Source of the DNA: Lachnospiraceae bacterium | Lineage (GTDB): Bacteria; Bacillota; Clostridia; Lachnospirales; Lachnospiraceae | Direction of reading: 5' to 3' | Assembly (NCBI GenBank): GCA_011959925.1 | Contig: BLMD01000235.1 | Coordinates: 1 to 64,000 of the forward strand | Length of the DNA stretch: 64,000 nucleotides | Shown here: one piece after another, positions 1 through 8,691 of the stretch | Position numbering within the stretch: position 1 is the stretch's first letter | How the letters are laid out: each line of letters opens with the position of its first letter | Translations under genes and position numbers: made by a program | The notes under the pieces: generated by a model | Told to the model about the DNA's origin: nothing | The model's input: only the letters and a program-made list of their open reading frames with translations | Databases searched by the model: none

Positions 1-147
1 CGAAGAAAAATCCGACAGCAGCTTATTCAAATATTGTTAAGTTAGTGCCTATGGGTATCTGCCCCGTATGAGATTTGTAATTGTCTGGGGATCATAGGAC
101 TTACTTGTTTTTATCAGGAACTGTGGAAAAAAAGATTATGGGTATCA

Positions 148-1137
148 TTGGTATTATTCAGTCTGGATCTGGCAAATTCCCTGATCGTCCTTTTTGTTTT
201 TGGGGATATTGCAAAATTTCAGCAGCCGGCAGTTCAGGCTCTGTTGCTGTTGATTTGTACAACGATCATAAGCCATATTTCTTATCCGCCCGAGGCAAAA
301 GAGATTGCTTTTGACAGAAAACAGACAGTATTGCTGTTGGTGATCCCTGCAATGAGCGTGCTTGTCTTAAGTGTGCTGATGCTGGAAGAATCTCCGAAAC
401 TATCTGCAATATTGATTAGCGGCTGTATGTTGATGATCAATATCAGCGTATTTTATCTGTATAATATCCTGATAGAAAATTATATAAATTTAAGGGATAA
501 TGATCTATATAAACAACAGACCTATGCATATCAAAACCAATTAGAAGTCATTATGGAGTCCGGGAATCGAGTGCGTGCTTTAAGACATGATATGAAAAAC
601 CACATTTTAGCGCTGCAAGCCTTAGTGCAAAGGAAAGAGGCAGAGGAAATGAATCGATATTTAGAGTCTATGAAGGATTTTATGACCAATCCGGAGGAGT
701 ATGTGAAGACAGGCAGCGATTCGGTTGACAGTCTGCTGAACTATAAGATACAAAAGGCGCATGAGGTTTTAAACGTGGTAGAAACAAAAATCAGCATACC
801 GCAACAGCTGCGCCTGCGTTCGTTTGACTTAAACGTACTTTTGGGAAACCTGTTGGATAATGCAATAGATGCTTCTATGCAGACAGAAGAAAAGAAACTG
901 AACATAACGATAAAACTGGATAAAGGAGTTTTATTTTTATATATCTGTAATAGCTGCCAGAGGATTGCAGACGGAAGAAGTGGTTTTTTGGAAACGACAA
1001 AAGAAGATAAAACCAATCATGGGATAGGACTGAAAAATGTCCGTCAAATTGTGGAAAAGTATCATGGAGATTTGGCGTTTCAGTATGAAAACAATTTTAT
1101 GGAAACAGATGTTATGATGTATGTAAAAGAGATGTAG
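148..1137 (+). CDS. GHKL-family sensor histidine kinase, 5' end uncertain or truncated
   Basis: Membrane sensor kinase of the AgrC-like GHKL group. About three hydrophobic segments occupy residues 1-110. A phospho-acceptor box LRHDMKNH (His147), an N-box GNLLDNAIDA (about 233-242) and a G-box HGIGLKNV (291-298) follow, so the catalytic part is complete. The start is doubtful. The TTG at 148 has no ribosome site. The frame stays open back to a TAG at 43-45, and the upstream codons still read as hydrophobic protein, with no in-frame ATG before about 352. AgrC-like kinases usually have more N-terminal membrane helices and about 430 residues. I infer that the 5' end is deleted or frameshifted, or that the gene starts at an unrecognised codon. 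A terminator follows, so it is not co-transcribed with the ABC genes, though it may sense for them. Confidence 0.7.
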   Translation: MVLFSLDLANSLIVLFVFGDIAKFQQPAVQALLLLICTTIISHISYPPEAKEIAFDRKQTVLLLVIPAMSVLVLSVLMLEESPKLSAILISGCMLMINISVFYLYNILIENYINLRDNDLYKQQTYAYQNQLEVIMESGNRVRALRHDMKNHILALQALVQRKEAEEMNRYLESMKDFMTNPEEYVKTGSDSVDSLLNYKIQKAHEVLNVVETKISIPQQLRLRSFDLNVLLGNLLDNAIDASMQTEEKKLNITIKLDKGVLFLYICNSCQRIADGRSGFLETTKEDKTNHGIGLKNVRQIVEKYHGDLAFQYENNFMETDVMMYVKEM

Positions 1138-1142
1138 CAGAG

Positions 1143-1202
1143 AGCTGTTGTGAAATCATGCGGATGCTGAAAGATGCAATATGATTTTGTAACAGCTTTT
1201 TT
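1143..1202 (+). terminator. Rho-independent terminator after the GHKL kinase
   Basis: Two 7-bp stems (AGCTGTT/AACAGCT and AAATCAT/ATGATTT) are separated by a 3x3 internal loop and followed by six T residues at 1197-1202. It ends transcription of the kinase and isolates the downstream ABC operon. Confidence 0.7.
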
Positions 1203-1264
1203 GGACTGATTTCGGCAGCAATGTGGTCTAATTTCGCAAAACAGAAGTAAATAAAAAAATTGCA

Positions 1265-1272
1265 TGTATAAT
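1265..1272 (+). promoter_or_regulatory. Possible -10 element for the lipoprotein-ABC operon
   Basis: A TATAAT hexamer (1267-1272) directly preceded by TG lies about 50 bp before the lipoprotein start at 1321. No good -35 hexamer is visible 17 bp upstream, so an activator may be needed. Confidence 0.35.
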
Positions 1273-1320
1273 AGGCTCATAAGAAATTTGTGCGGTCAAG
1301 CGCACAGAATGGAGGAAATT

Positions 1321-2472
1321 ATGAGAACTAAAGTTTTGGGATTCGTAGTTGCAGCGATGTGTCTGGCAGTCGGTATCTGCGGCTGCCAGAAAGCGCCGGA
1401 ACGTTCGGCTGATGAGGATATTCTTCACGCAAAAGATTCCGTACAGGATGAAGTGGCTGCAATCGTGAATGAGCCTGAACGCGCAGCGGAAACGGATATG
1501 CAAAAAATTAACAGCATTATCGGTAAGGGAGATCATGTGATCAGAATCCGGGCACAGATGCCGGACGTCCCACAGGATGTTAAAACAATCGCGCTTGGCG
1601 AAAATGAGACGCTTACAAAAGATGTTTTGAAAGAGTTTTTGGGAAGTGAAACAGGGAAGATTAAGGATTTATCCGAGGAAGCGCAAAAGGAAATAGAACA
1701 ATCCAGGGCAGAAAACGAGCAGGGAGAAGAACGGGCAGTATTTTCGGTCTTTGGCGATGCACCTGTTTATAAATTATCGGATGGACAAAAGACAGCAAGC
1801 TTTTCAGATGGAACAGGCGCATATTATCAGGATGAACGCTTATATGAAAAGTGTGCATCTATTTATAAATCATCAGATGAAATTGTGTTAGAGAAAGCGG
1901 ATCATGAGAATGTTTATAGGGAAACAGAAAAAATATTATTAGCCAAACTTTCAAAAATTGGTATGACAGAAATTGATATATACAAAATTACGCAATATCA
2001 GAAAGAAAATGTCACATTTTATGAAATTGAGTTTACGCCGTCTTACGAGGGCATGGGGGTTGTACATGAAATTGGTTCTATATCGTCAGGAGAAGTGTTT
2101 CCGTCTGGAAAAGCATGGATATGTGAAGAAAGCATTGTAACCTTAAGTTTGGATGCCTGTCTTGGCAAAGCAGAAATGCAGGAAACATGCGGGACAGTAT
2201 TGTCATGGCGTCAGATGGAACAGATTTTGGAAACGTATTTGAACAGTGGAACAATACATGGAAGCAATCAGGCGGTTCTGACGGAAGTCGAACTTTTATA
2301 TTATCCAATTTTTAAAGAAGATGAAAATAAGTTAGAATTGGTTCCCGTATGGCATATTTATACGCCCATGTCTGTATGGATGGAGAATGAAGAATTAGCA
2401 GAAGATGAATCTATCTGGAGTATTTGCGTGAATGCGGTATCGGGAGAAATCGTCAGGAGTGAATCATTATGA
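1321..2472 (+). CDS. Putative lipoprotein of the lipoprotein-ABC operon (DUF6034-like)
   Basis: A 383-residue secreted lipoprotein by sequence: basic start MRTK, a hydrophobic stretch, then a lipobox-like ICGC at about residues 17-20, followed by a charged, mainly hydrophilic body with no other membrane segment. The start was chosen at ATG 1321 because GGAGG sits at 1311-1315; an upstream in-frame extension has no ribosome site. It resembles lipoproteins annotated DUF6034 beside Lachnospiraceae ABC operons, but this is recollection of family style and not a search. Its TGA overlaps the ATG of the next permease (ATGA), so the two are translationally coupled. The likely role is an extracytoplasmic partner, sensor or immunity component of the transporter; the substrate is unknown. 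Confidence 0.65.
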   Translation: MRTKVLGFVVAAMCLAVGICGCQKAPERSADEDILHAKDSVQDEVAAIVNEPERAAETDMQKINSIIGKGDHVIRIRAQMPDVPQDVKTIALGENETLTKDVLKEFLGSETGKIKDLSEEAQKEIEQSRAENEQGEERAVFSVFGDAPVYKLSDGQKTASFSDGTGAYYQDERLYEKCASIYKSSDEIVLEKADHENVYRETEKILLAKLSKIGMTEIDIYKITQYQKENVTFYEIEFTPSYEGMGVVHEIGSISSGEVFPSGKAWICEESIVTLSLDACLGKAEMQETCGTVLSWRQMEQILETYLNSGTIHGSNQAVLTEVELLYYPIFKEDENKLELVPVWHIYTPMSVWMENEELAEDESIWSICVNAVSGEIVRSESL

Positions 2473-3224
2473 AAGGGTTCTTTTTACAGGATTTGAAAAG
2501 AAGCTTCTTAAACAAAGGTTTTTTTGCAGGTCTTTTCGCAGTGACATGGATTTTAGTGTCAGCAGCCTTCCATGTGCCACTGAATGGGAGCAGAAGCAGT
2601 TATTTTATTATGATAGAAGTATTTGCTGCATCAGGATTTACACCGTTTGCGGCTATATTTCCGGGACTTGCCTATGCCTCTGCCTTTTGTGAAGAGTATA
2701 ACAGCGGATATATAAAAATGATGTATTCCAGAATGCTGCCGGGAAAATTTGCTCTTACCCGTATTGTTACAGTCGCGCTTTCTGGCGGAACGATGCTGGC
2801 GATTCCATTTATCATTGTGTTGAGTATTGTTTACTGCTTCGGTATTCCCGGAATACCAACGGGAAGTGATAAGGGACTTATGGCGGGAACGGCATTGGTT
2901 TTTTACATAGAAAACTATGGAGAGTGGTATATTTTTCTCTGGAAAGTAATATTAGGTTTTCTGTTTGGATGTATATGGGCATTGGCAGGTCTTGCATTTG
3001 CAGTGTGGCTTCCCAATAGATATGTAGCGTTAATTGCCCCATTTGTATTGTATGAAGCTATGTGGCTGGTGTTAGGAGAACTTTCGGCGCTGAATCCGAT
3101 GTATCTTATGCGGGGAGATGATCTGAACAATTATCCATTGTCCGGGTTTATAGAATGCATTTACATTTTGCTGGCATCCTTTGCAGTCATCTGGGGATTG
3201 AAAAGGAGGTATCAGAATGGGTAG
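2469..3224 (+). CDS. ABC-2 type membrane permease subunit
   Basis: A 251-residue integral membrane protein with about six hydrophobic segments and a short basic cytoplasmic N-terminus (FLQDLKRSFLNKGF), the pattern of ABC-2 permeases of the antimicrobial-peptide export/immunity kind. It overlaps the lipoprotein stop by 4 bp upstream and the next permease start by 8 bp downstream, so the genes are tightly coupled. A conserved ABC-2 feature is the E-E-Y-N-S-G-Y region after the second helix (about residue 76), which in this family contacts the ATPase side. The partner ATPase is four genes downstream (4700-5359). No substrate can be read from the sequence. Confidence 0.7.
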   Translation: MKGFFLQDLKRSFLNKGFFAGLFAVTWILVSAAFHVPLNGSRSSYFIMIEVFAASGFTPFAAIFPGLAYASAFCEEYNSGYIKMMYSRMLPGKFALTRIVTVALSGGTMLAIPFIIVLSIVYCFGIPGIPTGSDKGLMAGTALVFYIENYGEWYIFLWKVILGFLFGCIWALAGLAFAVWLPNRYVALIAPFVLYEAMWLVLGELSALNPMYLMRGDDLNNYPLSGFIECIYILLASFAVIWGLKRRYQNG

Positions 3225-4062
3225 GATCAAGCCGGTCTTTTACATGACGAAAACTACGTTTCTGGAAGAATGGCATAATAAGCGGGTAATCATGGGTTTT
3301 CTTTTGGGAATCGCATTGTTCGGATACTGGCTAAGTCTGTTTTTTCAGTATGCACTGGATATTGGGGAACCGGTCAATGTATTGGAAGCATTCATTGTAG
3401 TGGAACATCATCATAAAAGTATATTATTTCTTGTTGTCGGCTGGTTATTGATGATATCCGACGCTCCTTTTGTTAAAAAGAATACATATCTGTCATTATA
3501 CAGGAGCAGCCGGAAAAAATGGAATGCAGCTATGCTGCAATATATTATGATTCAGGCGTTTCTATATGTTGCCGGCATAGCTTTTGTATCGGTATTTGTC
3601 AGTACATGGCTTGGCTTTTGGGGAAATATGTGGAGCAGTCCGGTTTATCATCTGGCGATGGATACCGGGAATCAGTTAGGCGTGAAATATAATATTACAT
3701 TTCCGTGGGTGAATGTTATGCGGGCAATGACGGTGCCGCAGGCATTTCTGCTTACGTTTGTCTTCCTGTTCTTGTATTTGGCATGGATAGGATTTTTGCT
3801 TTATGTGTGTAATCTTCTGTTAAAAGAAATCTATGGAATCTTGCTCGTATTTGGTATACAGATTTCAGGATACTTATTCCAACAAGAGGGAGTTTCCTAT
3901 TTATCTCTCATTGCAAAAGCAATTCCCGGATATGCCATAGATGGAACTGGCGGACAATGGAAAGTCGTAGTTTTGTTTTGTGCGATTCTATTGATTTTAG
4001 CATTGTTTTCTTTGTGGTTGATTGGACGGGTAGATTTTAAGGATGAGGTGGAGGAGGAATAA
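3217..4062 (+). CDS. Second ABC-2 type membrane permease subunit
   Basis: A 281-residue polytopic protein with about six hydrophobic segments and an amphipathic N-terminus (KTTFLEEWHNKRVIMGF). Its start lies inside the end of the preceding permease gene, with an AAGGAGG ribosome site at about 3202-3208. The size and topology match ABC-2 permeases, and it probably pairs with the 2469-3224 product as a heterodimer. It differs from that protein throughout, so it is not a simple recent duplicate. The charged C-terminus (KDEVEEE) is cytoplasmic by prediction. Confidence 0.65.
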   Translation: MGRIKPVFYMTKTTFLEEWHNKRVIMGFLLGIALFGYWLSLFFQYALDIGEPVNVLEAFIVVEHHHKSILFLVVGWLLMISDAPFVKKNTYLSLYRSSRKKWNAAMLQYIMIQAFLYVAGIAFVSVFVSTWLGFWGNMWSSPVYHLAMDTGNQLGVKYNITFPWVNVMRAMTVPQAFLLTFVFLFLYLAWIGFLLYVCNLLLKEIYGILLVFGIQISGYLFQQEGVSYLSLIAKAIPGYAIDGTGGQWKVVVLFCAILLILALFSLWLIGRVDFKDEVEEE

Positions 4063-4068
4063 GCGGGA

Positions 4069-4698
4069 ATGTCTTTGGTTTTTCAGTTATTTGCAGGTGT
4101 TCCTATGGATGAAACGGGTACGTTTCCGTTAGTTCCGTTGGGATACTGGCTGTTTCCTACAGGGATTTATTTACTGGTAATTGGATTCTTGCTTGGCATG
4201 GATAAGCAGAATAGAAGCTTTGTGATTGTCCGATGCAGGTGGATACAGAAGTGGTGGAAACATGTTTTCCTGAGAAATTTGTTCCATGGGGCAGTTGCAG
4301 CGGTTTGTTTATTGACATTATTTGAGATGATTGATTTGTTTGCATTACATATGATGCCAGGAAATCAAAAGGAAATAACAGTGATTTTTGTTTTATGGAC
4401 AGTGCATGCCATGACTTTGTCGGCATTATTTCTTTTTCTTACAAATTTCAAGGATGAAAAACTGATACCGGCAGGTCTATTGTTATTTGAAGGCTTAACT
4501 TTTCTGAGTGGTTTCCGTTTTAGAAAGGCTGCAAGATTTATGTTTGGAGTCTGGGGAATGTATGTACAAAGTAATTTATATGAAGATACGTATGGCTTCT
4601 CTGTTATAAGTGTAATAATTGTGCAGGCTGCAATCATTGCTGTTTGTTACTGGCTTGGCAGTTATTTGCTGAAAGGCAGAGAAATGGAAGGGGTTTAA
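4069..4698 (+). CDS. Membrane protein, probable third ABC subunit
   Basis: A 209-residue protein with about five to six hydrophobic segments, lying 6 bp after one permease and one base before the ATPase gene. A GGAGGAGG tract at 4050-4057 serves as ribosome site. I do not recognise a named domain. Its position between the permeases and the ATPase suggests a third integral component of the same transporter, as in lantibiotic immunity systems with two or three membrane subunits. Confidence 0.55.
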   Translation: MSLVFQLFAGVPMDETGTFPLVPLGYWLFPTGIYLLVIGFLLGMDKQNRSFVIVRCRWIQKWWKHVFLRNLFHGAVAAVCLLTLFEMIDLFALHMMPGNQKEITVIFVLWTVHAMTLSALFLFLTNFKDEKLIPAGLLLFEGLTFLSGFRFRKAARFMFGVWGMYVQSNLYEDTYGFSVISVIIVQAAIIAVCYWLGSYLLKGREMEGV

Positions 4699-4699
4699 G

Positions 4700-5359
4700 A
4701 TGATGGAAAGCATTATAAAAGTGGATAACGTAATAAAAAAATTTGGTTCAGAAATTGCTCTTAACAATGTCTCTATAGAATTTGAGAGAGGAAAAATTTA
4801 TGGGATCGTTGGAAGAAACGGTTCCGGAAAAACTGTTTTATTTAAGACAATCATAGGATTTTTGAAACCTACCGGCGGCAGAATCATAGTGGACGGTAAA
4901 GAAATCGGCAAGGATACAGATTTTGCCGATCATATAGGAATTATCATTGAAACTCCCGGTTTTCTCAGCGCTTACAGCGGATATAAAAATCTCGAGTATC
5001 TTGCAAGTATTAAAAATAGGATTGGAAAAAATGAAATAAAGAAAAGCATGGAACGAGTCGGACTGGATCCGAACAGCAAAAAGAAAGTTGGAAAATATTC
5101 TTTGGGGATGCGTCAAAGGCTTGGGATTGCACAGGCTATTATGGAAAATCCGGATATTCTGATTTTGGATGAGCCAATGAATGGTTTGGACAATCAGGGC
5201 GTGAAAGAGGTCAGAGAAATCCTTCTAAACTTAAAGGAGGAGGGGAAATCGATTATTTTGGCAAGTCATAACAAAGAGGATATAGAAGCGCTGTGCGATA
5301 AAGTGTATGAGATGGATCATGGAAAGCTGACTGAGAAAAAGGCAATTGACCGCGTCTGA
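4700..5359 (+). CDS. ABC transporter ATP-binding protein
   Basis: The 219-residue motor of the operon. Walker A is GRNGSGKT (residues 38-45), the signature is YSLGMRQRLGIAQA, Walker B is ILILDEPMNGLD and the switch histidine is in LASHNKED. It is a single nucleotide-binding domain with no extra C-terminal domain, typical of ABC-2 exporters and immunity systems. It begins two bases after the preceding stop and has two adjacent ATGs (4700 and 4703). No convincing terminator was seen in the 120 bp after it. Confidence 0.85.
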   Translation: MMESIIKVDNVIKKFGSEIALNNVSIEFERGKIYGIVGRNGSGKTVLFKTIIGFLKPTGGRIIVDGKEIGKDTDFADHIGIIIETPGFLSAYSGYKNLEYLASIKNRIGKNEIKKSMERVGLDPNSKKKVGKYSLGMRQRLGIAQAIMENPDILILDEPMNGLDNQGVKEVREILLNLKEEGKSIILASHNKEDIEALCDKVYEMDHGKLTEKKAIDRV

Positions 5360-5481
5360 TACCGGAAGAAATTTCATGTCCCAAATAGAGCAGTTCATGC
5401 CAAACATATGAAAAATCTATGGGTATTGGCGATATACCAAATGGAAGCTATTTTTAAGATCAGAAAGGAAAGGTGTTCTAT

Positions 5482-6186
5482 ATGTCCATGGAGATTACGA
5501 ACAATTATAGCAATTATGCGGGAAATGGCAAAAATATTGTCAAAAATAATGGGAACACGAGAGAAAGTAATGTGACTACAAGCACAGTGGAGCTGAAAAC
5601 CTCGAAACCCGGCGCAACGAGAACGGAGCAGATTAAGACGGGGTATAGCAACGTAAATGACTATTCCAGATACTTACAGGGTAAATACAGTTATATGAAT
5701 ACGGGGACAACTTCCATGCAGGGTATTCCAACGACGGTAAACGTATCGGGGGCGTTTCTGAAAAAGTGTATGAATGACCCGGAAAAGGCGAAATATCTGG
5801 AAGAAAATCTGGCGGCGCTGCCAGATTGTGTATCTTATGCAAAATCTCATGCGCTGGGAACCGTGACAAGCATATCTTACGAAATTGACGCTAACGGGAA
5901 TATTACAGGCATTATGTCCGGAACAAATGATCCGGACGGAAAGATAGCAAGAGAAAATGCAGAAAGGAAAGCAGCCGAGGAAAAAGCAGCTAAAAGACGG
6001 GCAGTAGAAGAAAAGGCGGCGGAAAGACGGGCAGAGAAAAAAACAGCCGTAGAAGCAAGGAAAGAAACGGGCAAATATACGATAAATGCTGCGGGTACGG
6101 ATATAAATGACGTTACGCAGAATATCATAGCTGCTTTTTCGGGTACATCTGCGCCGACAGGAGCAAGTTTTGATAGAAAGGCGTGA
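5482..6186 (+). CDS. Hypothetical Lys/Ala-rich coiled-coil protein (DUF6033-like)
   Basis: A 234-residue soluble protein without signal peptide or membrane segment. The first 55 residues are Asn/Thr-rich and probably disordered. A compact middle (about 60-150) contains NVNDYSRYLQGKYSYMNT and a DPEKAKYLEENLAALPDC stretch. A strongly charged helix of AERKAAEEKAAKRRAVEEK type follows at about 155-195. The start was chosen at ATG 5482 because AAAGGAAAGG ends 8 bases before it; an upstream in-frame GTG at 5473 overlaps that ribosome site. The overall shape resembles proteins annotated DUF6033 in Lachnospiraceae, whose function is unknown. It stands alone, with gaps of more than 100 bp on both sides. 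Confidence 0.6.
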   Translation: MSMEITNNYSNYAGNGKNIVKNNGNTRESNVTTSTVELKTSKPGATRTEQIKTGYSNVNDYSRYLQGKYSYMNTGTTSMQGIPTTVNVSGAFLKKCMNDPEKAKYLEENLAALPDCVSYAKSHALGTVTSISYEIDANGNITGIMSGTNDPDGKIARENAERKAAEEKAAKRRAVEEKAAERRAEKKTAVEARKETGKYTINAAGTDINDVTQNIIAAFSGTSAPTGASFDRKA

Positions 6187-6342
6187 TGAACTTTTCACCA
6201 AAAAGAATTGGAAAAAATATTTACAGGGGTGACAGCGGCAAAAAGCAAATTGGAAATGGTTCGCTTGGCATGAGGCACCGAAGGGACCGGATCGAGTGCT
6301 TTTACGGAAAATAGAGAACGTAAGTTCGCAAAGAAAAAATGC

Positions 6343-6371
6343 TTGACACCTGATTGCTTCCTGTGTTATTC
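6343..6371 (+). promoter_or_regulatory. Promoter of the ylxM-ffh operon
   Basis: A TTGACA -35 (6343-6348), 17 bp, then TTATTC (6366-6371) preceded by TG; TATTCT at 6367-6372 is an 18-bp-spaced alternative. A small hairpin with a CGGCT/AGCCG stem (6386-6400) follows in the leader. Nothing else was recognised in the 6187-6444 gap. Confidence 0.65.
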
Positions 6372-6444
6372 TACCCAAAGTGATGCGGCTGGCGCAGCCG
6401 TGTATCCATGGTATTTTTACGCCTGACGATTGCCGGAGGTCAAA

Positions 6445-6789
6445 ATGGAAGAAAAGCTCATACAGGCATATCTCTATGATTTTTACGGGGAATTGTTAAA
6501 TGTCCGTCAGAGAAACATATACGAGGATTTTTATTTCAACGATCTGTCTTTGGGAGAAATTGCCGCGGAGAAAGGCATCAGCAGGCAGGGCGTTCACGAT
6601 TCGGTCAAACGGTCGGTTCGGGCGCTGGAAAGTTATGAGGAAAAGCTTCATCTGGTGGAAAAATTTCTCTGCATCAGAGATAAGGTAGGAAAAATCCAGG
6701 ATCTGGCAGGATCCTGCGACGGGAATAATCTGGAAACTATGAAAGCGGAAATCCGTAAGATTTCCAATGAAATATTAGAGGAATTATAG
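6445..6789 (+). CDS. ylxM: YlxM family DNA-binding protein
   Basis: A 114-residue helix-turn-helix protein related to sigma-factor region 4. The HTH is at about residues 30-55 ([20 protein letters not shown]). YlxM is the conserved partner gene of ffh in Firmicutes and is thought to modulate the signal recognition particle, which fits the gene ending one base before ffh. The start is ATG 6445, six residues inside the longest open frame, because GGAGGT lies at 6435-6440; the earlier TTG lacks a ribosome site. The C-terminal third is a charged helix. Confidence 0.85.
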   Translation: MEEKLIQAYLYDFYGELLNVRQRNIYEDFYFNDLSLGEIAAEKGISRQGVHDSVKRSVRALESYEEKLHLVEKFLCIRDKVGKIQDLAGSCDGNNLETMKAEIRKISNEILEEL

Positions 6790-6790
6790 T

Positions 6791-8140
6791 ATGGCATTTG
6801 ATAATCTGTCCGAAAAACTGCAGAATGTATTTAAAAACTTAAGAAGCAAAGGAAGATTAACGGAAGACGATGTAAAAGCCGCTTTAAAAGAGGTAAAGAT
6901 GGCGCTTTTGGAAGCGGACGTCAATTTCCGAGTCGTCAAGCAGTTTGTCAAAACGGTTCAGGAACGTGCGATCGGTCAGGATGTGATGAACGGATTAAAT
7001 CCCGGCCAGATGGTAATCAAGATCGTAAATGAAGAAATGGTCGCGCTGATGGGGTCTGAGACGACGGAAATTGCCGTGAAGCCGGGCGGCGAGATCACCG
7101 TGATTTTGATGGCGGGCTTACAGGGTGCCGGAAAGACGACGACGACGGCAAAAATCGCTGGAAAATTCAAGCAGAAGGGCAAACGTCCGCTTCTTGCGGC
7201 ATGCGACGTATACCGGCCTGCGGCGATCGAGCAGCTTCAGATTAACGGAACGAAACAGGGCGTGGAAGTGTTTTCCATGGGCGATAAGAATCGGCCGGTG
7301 GATATTGCAAAAGCAGCGGTTTTGCATGCGCAGAAGCATAATTTTAATATGGTAATCATAGATACGGCGGGACGCCTGCATATTGATGAAGATATGATGG
7401 ATGAATTAGCGTCGATCAAAGCGGCGGTCGATGTGTCGCAGACGATTCTTGTGGTAGACGCCATGACAGGGCAGGATGCCGTCAACGTTGCCGGGATGTT
7501 TGAAGAAAAGATCGGCATCGACGGCGTCATTTTGACGAAACTAGACGGAGATACCCGGGGAGGCGCAGCGCTTTCCATTCGCGCCGTAACCGGCAAGCCG
7601 ATTCTCTATGTCGGTATGGGAGAAAAACTTTCCGATCTGGAACAGTTTTATCCGGACCGTATGGCTTCGAGGATTCTCGGCATGGGCGATGTCCTGACGA
7701 TGATCGAAAAGGCGCAGGAAGCGATTGACGAAGAAGAAGCCAAAAAACTGGAACAGAAGATGAAAAAAGCGGAGTTTGATTTTGAGGATTATCTAAGCTC
7801 CGTGTCCCAGATGAAAAAAATGGGAGGGCTTTCCAGTATTTTGGGTATGATGCCCGGCATGGGACAGATGAAAATGCCGGATTTTGATGAAGCGGAAGCA
7901 GAAAAAGGAATGAAGCGGACGGAATCGATCATTTTTTCGATGACGCCGGAAGAAAGGAAAAACCCTTCGCTGCTCAATCCCAGCCGGAAACGCAGAATTG
8001 CAGACGGCGCAGGCGTGGATATCGCGGAAGTCAACCGCCTGGTCAAGCAGTTTGAACAGGCAAGAAAGATGATGAAACAGATCCCGGGCATGATGGGAGG
8101 CAAGCGGGGCAAAAGGGGAAGATTCCATTTGCCGTTTTAA
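6791..8140 (+). CDS. ffh: Signal recognition particle GTPase Ffh
   Basis: A 449-residue SRP54 homologue that binds signal sequences of nascent membrane and secreted proteins and docks with FtsY. Domains in order: N helical bundle (1-95), G domain with GLQGAGKTTTT (from residue 109), DTAGR and TKLDGD motifs, and a Met-rich M domain (about 330-449) containing MMPGMGQMKM and a basic C-terminal tail that binds SRP RNA. The length is normal. It is co-transcribed with ylxM upstream and probably with rpsP downstream. No SRP RNA gene was seen nearby. Confidence 0.97.
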   Translation: MAFDNLSEKLQNVFKNLRSKGRLTEDDVKAALKEVKMALLEADVNFRVVKQFVKTVQERAIGQDVMNGLNPGQMVIKIVNEEMVALMGSETTEIAVKPGGEITVILMAGLQGAGKTTTTAKIAGKFKQKGKRPLLAACDVYRPAAIEQLQINGTKQGVEVFSMGDKNRPVDIAKAAVLHAQKHNFNMVIIDTAGRLHIDEDMMDELASIKAAVDVSQTILVVDAMTGQDAVNVAGMFEEKIGIDGVILTKLDGDTRGGAALSIRAVTGKPILYVGMGEKLSDLEQFYPDRMASRILGMGDVLTMIEKAQEAIDEEEAKKLEQKMKKAEFDFEDYLSSVSQMKKMGGLSSILGMMPGMGQMKMPDFDEAEAEKGMKRTESIIFSMTPEERKNPSLLNPSRKRRIADGAGVDIAEVNRLVKQFEQARKMMKQIPGMMGGKRGKRGRFHLPF

Positions 8141-8200
8141 ACGAGATGAAAGCAAAATAGCTTTGATCATAAAATAATCAGGTTCAGGAGGTGAATGAAG

Positions 8201-8446
8201 ATGGCAGTTAAAATCAGATTAAGAAGAATGGGAAAAAAGAAAGCTCCTTTCTATAGAATCATCGTAGCAGATTCGAGATCTCCAAGAGACGGAAGATTTA
8301 TCGAGGAAATCGGCACTTATGATCCGACGAAAGATCCCACAGAATACCGTGTCAACGAAGAGCTGGCGAAGAAATGGCTGGCAAACGGCGCGCAGCCGAC
8401 CGATACAGTAAGCAGAATTTTCAAAGCGGCAGGAATTGAAAAATAA
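8201..8446 (+). CDS. rpsP: 30S ribosomal protein S16
   Basis: An 81-residue S16 with the characteristic start [19 protein letters not shown] and [15 protein letters not shown]. The start is ATG 8201: AGGAGG at 8186-8191 gives 9-base spacing, while the in-frame ATG at 8195 would be only 3 bases away. It sits between ffh and khpA in the conserved order, so ribosome and SRP production are linked. Confidence 0.97.
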   Translation: MAVKIRLRRMGKKKAPFYRIIVADSRSPRDGRFIEEIGTYDPTKDPTEYRVNEELAKKWLANGAQPTDTVSRIFKAAGIEK

Positions 8447-8460
8447 GAGGTGTCAGTTAG

Positions 8461-8691
8461 ATGAAAGAATTAGTTGAAGTAATTGCAAAATCACTGGTTG
8501 ATTACCCGGAACAAGTTGTCGTGACCGAGACCGAAACGGATCGGGCCATCGTATTGGAACTGCGCGTTGCGCAGTCCGATATGGGCAAAGTAATCGGCAA
8601 GCAGGGACGTATTGCAAAAGCAATTCGTTCCGTTGTAAAAGCAGCAGCCTCAAAGGAAGAAAAGAGAGTTACTGTTGATATTGTGCAGTAA
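8461..8691 (+). CDS. khpA: KH-domain RNA-binding protein KhpA
   Basis: A 76-residue single KH domain (YlqC/KhpA). The GxxG loop is in [14 protein letters not shown] (about residues 43-56). In Firmicutes KhpA partners with KhpB and binds RNA, affecting cell division and translation. It directly follows rpsP as in the standard ffh-rpsP-khpA-rimM-trmD-rplS order, but here the following gene is gpmI and the rimM, trmD and rplS genes are missing from this place. Confidence 0.93.
   Translation: MKELVEVIAKSLVDYPEQVVVTETETDRAIVLELRVAQSDMGKVIGKQGRIAKAIRSVVKAAASKEEKRVTVDIVQ

Noticed and set aside
3..71. A short frame ending MGICPV considered as a cyclic peptide pheromone precursor (AgrD-like) before the GHKL kinase
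   Set aside because: It lacks the charged C-terminal tail and the usual spacing of an AgrD cysteine ring, and its start is outside the window; not enough to call.
5674..6378. A 234-codon minus-strand ORF
   Set aside because: Cys/Phe-rich translation antisense to the DUF6033-like gene; no ribosome site or promoter.
6187..6444. Possible SRP RNA gene upstream of ylxM-ffh
   Set aside because: No GGAA tetraloop domain or long SRP-type pairing; only a small 5-bp hairpin was found.
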